From NCBI GenBank assembly GCA_002189035.1, contig NEEC01000002.1:1798001-1862000 (forward strand): DNA of 64,000 nucleotides. The letters run 5' to 3'. The notes under the pieces were generated by a model that worked only from the letters and a program-made list of their open reading frames with translations, was not told the origin of the DNA and made no database searches. This stretch comes from Utricularia gibba. Its lineage: Eukaryota; Streptophyta; Magnoliopsida; Lamiales; Lentibulariaceae. A program made the position numbers and the translations under genes. Shown one piece after another: positions 61,508 to 64,000 of this stretch; within the stretch, counting starts at the first letter, position 1, and each line of letters begins with the position of its first letter.

Positions 61508-63822
61508 ATATCAAGAAGAAGCAGACGCCATTACAACCGGAAAATATTCAAGCTTCGGTTTTTGTACTGTTCCAAATGTGCTAAAGCAATCCACTTTTTT
61601 CCAACCTGCGTTACTGTGATGAGGAGCCTGTGTACAATCATTACAGCATGAAACATATTACAAGATTGTGAGTAACTTTAGGACAGATTTTCCAAAGCAA
61701 AATGTTAGCTCTTCATCATGTGTTAATCTATCCTTGCAGAATTTTTGGGAATCCACTGCTGTTCACTGCAATATCTTATCTTAGTTCGCGTAGCATTTAT
61801 CATCTTCTGGCTGCCTTTTTCAGTTTATCTTCTTCCACACTTTGAATGATCTCCTCAAAAACCTCATGGACAGATGAGAAGAATCAAGCTGATGAATGAT
61901 GATAACAAGGACGGCGGAAGAAGGGGGAAAAAGGCTTTTAGAGTAGGTAAAGTCTACAAGGAAAGATCTAATGAGTTTCAATGCTTATTGCTCGGTTCAC
62001 AGTGTGGTGTCCTAACAAGCAGATTGGTCCCTACGCTCTACAGCTGAGAGGCGTGTAGTCATCCATCTTTGCAAAGTCTATGACTTGCATACCAGCATTC
62101 AGACAGTTTATGAGGGACATGGAGAGGCGTTGAGAGCTCATCTCCTGTGTCTATCATTGGATTTGATCCGTAGGTTTAGAGTGTAATAACATAGGATTAA
62201 GTGTCAATCAATGATCAATGATTCGATCTCAAGTAGCACCAAGTGTGTGTTCCATTCGATTCCCTTCATTTCTTTATTGCATCTTGTTCATTCTTTAGAA
62301 TAGAGTACACGAGGAGAGTGGAGAACACTTTAAAAAGCTAGGTCAATATTCCAAGAGAAGAAAGAGTAACTTTTCCAAGTATATCATTGAAAATGCTAAA
62401 ATCAATCAATTATTTTTACTTATGGTACCCTCACAGAACAAAGAAACTTGGGTAAACCCTAATAATCAAATCATGGATTCGGGTTCGACCCGGAACCAGG
62501 AATACCCAGATGGTTCCCGGGTTCAAGCAAGGTGTATGCTATCCTAAACATTCTGTATGAGCATTGAAACTCAAGGATCCATAGCCTTTCCACCATGACT
62601 CAACGCTCCAGATGGATGCATGGAATAATACAATAGGGGAAGGTGTACGTCATTGGTCCCTTTCTACTTGTATTAAAAAAAAAAAAAGAAAGTTTTTTTT
62701 TTTTTTGGTTTTTGAGAAAGTTGGGCGCTCCAATGATCATCCTCGTTGTTTTGGGATGCTAAGAGTAGGCTGTCGTCTAGGGTTTGCAGAGTAGTCTGTA
62801 GGCTTTTAGGGCTATGCATACATAAAGGCAGCGTTGTAAGCATACATGGTATGAAGACATGGCAGACATGGCTGGATCTGCACCAGACAAACCTAACGGA
62901 AAGCATTGCAAATCCCGAGGCTCTTTCACCTGCTTTGCAAACTGGAGCCTAACAAGGTGAAAACTACACATCTATCTCATCACACATCCCCATGATCCCC
63001 CATCTCTAACCAGAACCCCATCAGATCGCGACATCCGCAGCTAACTCTGTTGAGCTTCTCACAGAGATCGTGCCCCTTTTTAGAAGGAATGGTGCAGCAG
63101 CATATAGAGAAGCTCCTGCCATGCGCAGCAGCAGAACCGTGAGTAGACTTTAGAGATGGACATGAAGCTCATCTGGGGTTGGAGTCCTGATGTGTTCGTT
63201 TTGCCTAATGGGATGATGAATTTGCTATAACCCAAAACATAACTTGAGGTTTGAGATACAATTCTAACTTATTTCGAAAGAGAACCATCTCATATTATTG
63301 TTCAAAATTTCGGTTTTTGGTGTGAATTTCGCCAAAGTTTGAAGATTGATATAGAAGCGAGTGCTATGTGTTGATGGTATTCAAAATATTTTTACTATTT
63401 AAGAGAAGGTAAGGTTTTACAATTAATTGGTTTGATATGTATGGGTGTAGTACTGTGAAGATGCTGCTACTCAAAAAAGGAGTGTGGCAGCCCTACAACA
63501 GCCTGGTCTATCATACAGTGAGGCTCTTTCCCATTGCCATTTCCCACTAGCTTTTCTTCTCACATTAAAGAATTCTGTTCTGTCACAACGTTGCAACATG
63601 GAAAAAGATGTATCCCCAGCTCCAAGCTACTATTCCACTTGCTCCTTGCTGGTTTAATTCACCACTAGCCTTTTCTCTTTATAGAAATTCATTCATTGAA
63701 TGCACATGACATCAATATTCAAATTGTGAGCACCCCTCCTTTCTACTGATTCAATGGTTCGCCAGGCAGGCACCTGCCGACGTCGGTGTACACAGGGACT
63801 CCGATGAGAATGCCTTTGATCC
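61508..63822. other. 3' flank of NGATHA gene and unassigned region
   Basis: The first 300-400 bases are probably NGATHA 3' UTR. The rest is moderately AT-rich single-copy-looking DNA with an A run and T run back to back at 62677-62706, which can form a hairpin. Short frames at 62612-62971 show no family features. Confidence 0.4.
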
Positions 63823-63999
63823 CTATGCATCAGGATCAACGGGATTGCTATTGCTATTCAACCTGAGATGCTCGTTTCCAGGGCATGTGGCATTGGTTTT
63901 CTTCATCTGGTACACTGCAGACACCCCGGTTTCGCTGATGCAGTAGATTAGATGGCAAATGAAGAAAGTGGCGAGGTGGGGAGGTTGGTTGTGATGATA
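63823..63999 (-). CDS. Possible C-terminal exon of an unrecognised minus-strand gene (partial)
   Basis: On the minus strand the frame is open from the right edge for 58 codons to a TAG at 63823-63825. It encodes a hydrophobic start (LATFFICHLIYCISETGVSA), then VYQMKKTNATCPGNEHLRLN and NSNPVDPDA. The composition looks protein-like, but the frame is short and I recognise no family. A chance frame is quite possible. Confidence 0.25.
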   Translation of the reverse strand, partial: YHHNQPPHLATFFICHLIYCISETGVSAVYQMKKTNATCPGNEHLRLNSNSNPVDPDA

Positions 64000-64000
64000 A

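Overview
The window is nuclear DNA of a flowering plant, almost certainly a eudicot. Genes are split by short GT-AG introns, intergenic DNA is AT-rich, and the families are plant ones (NAC, GRF, NGATHA, IQD, Alfin-like, EEC/ELF3-like, organ-specific protein, RABG3). Density is high, about one gene per 2.7 kb, with no recognisable transposon, so a compact gene-rich euchromatic arm is likely. The genus cannot be fixed from the sequence.

Layout, left to right: EXO70 (3' part, +); plastid GluTR-binding protein PGR7 (-); plastid NAD(P)-binding Rossmann protein (-); ataxin-2-like CID3/CID4 protein (+); Alfin-like PHD protein (+); IQ67-domain protein (+); EEC/ELF3-like clock-type protein (+); cyclase-associated protein CAP1 (+); Rab7-type RABG3 (+); organ-specific protein (-); DUF7086 protein (+); two glycine-rich secreted proteins (+); EMB1273-like plastid membrane protein (+); CstF77 (-); rhodanese-like sulfurtransferase (+); CAND7-type seven-TM protein (+); GRF transcription factor with a miR396 site (+); NST1-type NAC master regulator of secondary walls (-); UBP9/UBP10-type deubiquitinase (+); START-domain membrane protein (-); NGATHA B3 transcription factor (+). 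The right edge may hold the 3' end of another minus-strand gene. Most exon structures were rebuilt by hand and checked for phase.

The genes do not form an operon-like pathway; they are a normal plant mixture. Partial functional themes are secretory and endosomal traffic (EXO70, RABG3, CAP1), mRNA fate (CID, CstF77), plastid proteins (PGR7, the Rossmann protein, EMB1273-like) and growth or wall regulators (GRF, NST1, NGA).

The most notable pattern is that at least seven otherwise conserved genes each carry exactly one single-nucleotide frame break, mostly a one-base loss in a short C/G run. Restoring one base gives the family C-terminus or correct splice phase every time. That uniformity points to residual consensus errors in the assembly rather than mass gene decay, and any automatic annotation will be wrong at these loci. 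The other main item is a U12-type (minor spliceosome) intron in RABG3. I found no convincing undescribed biological system here.
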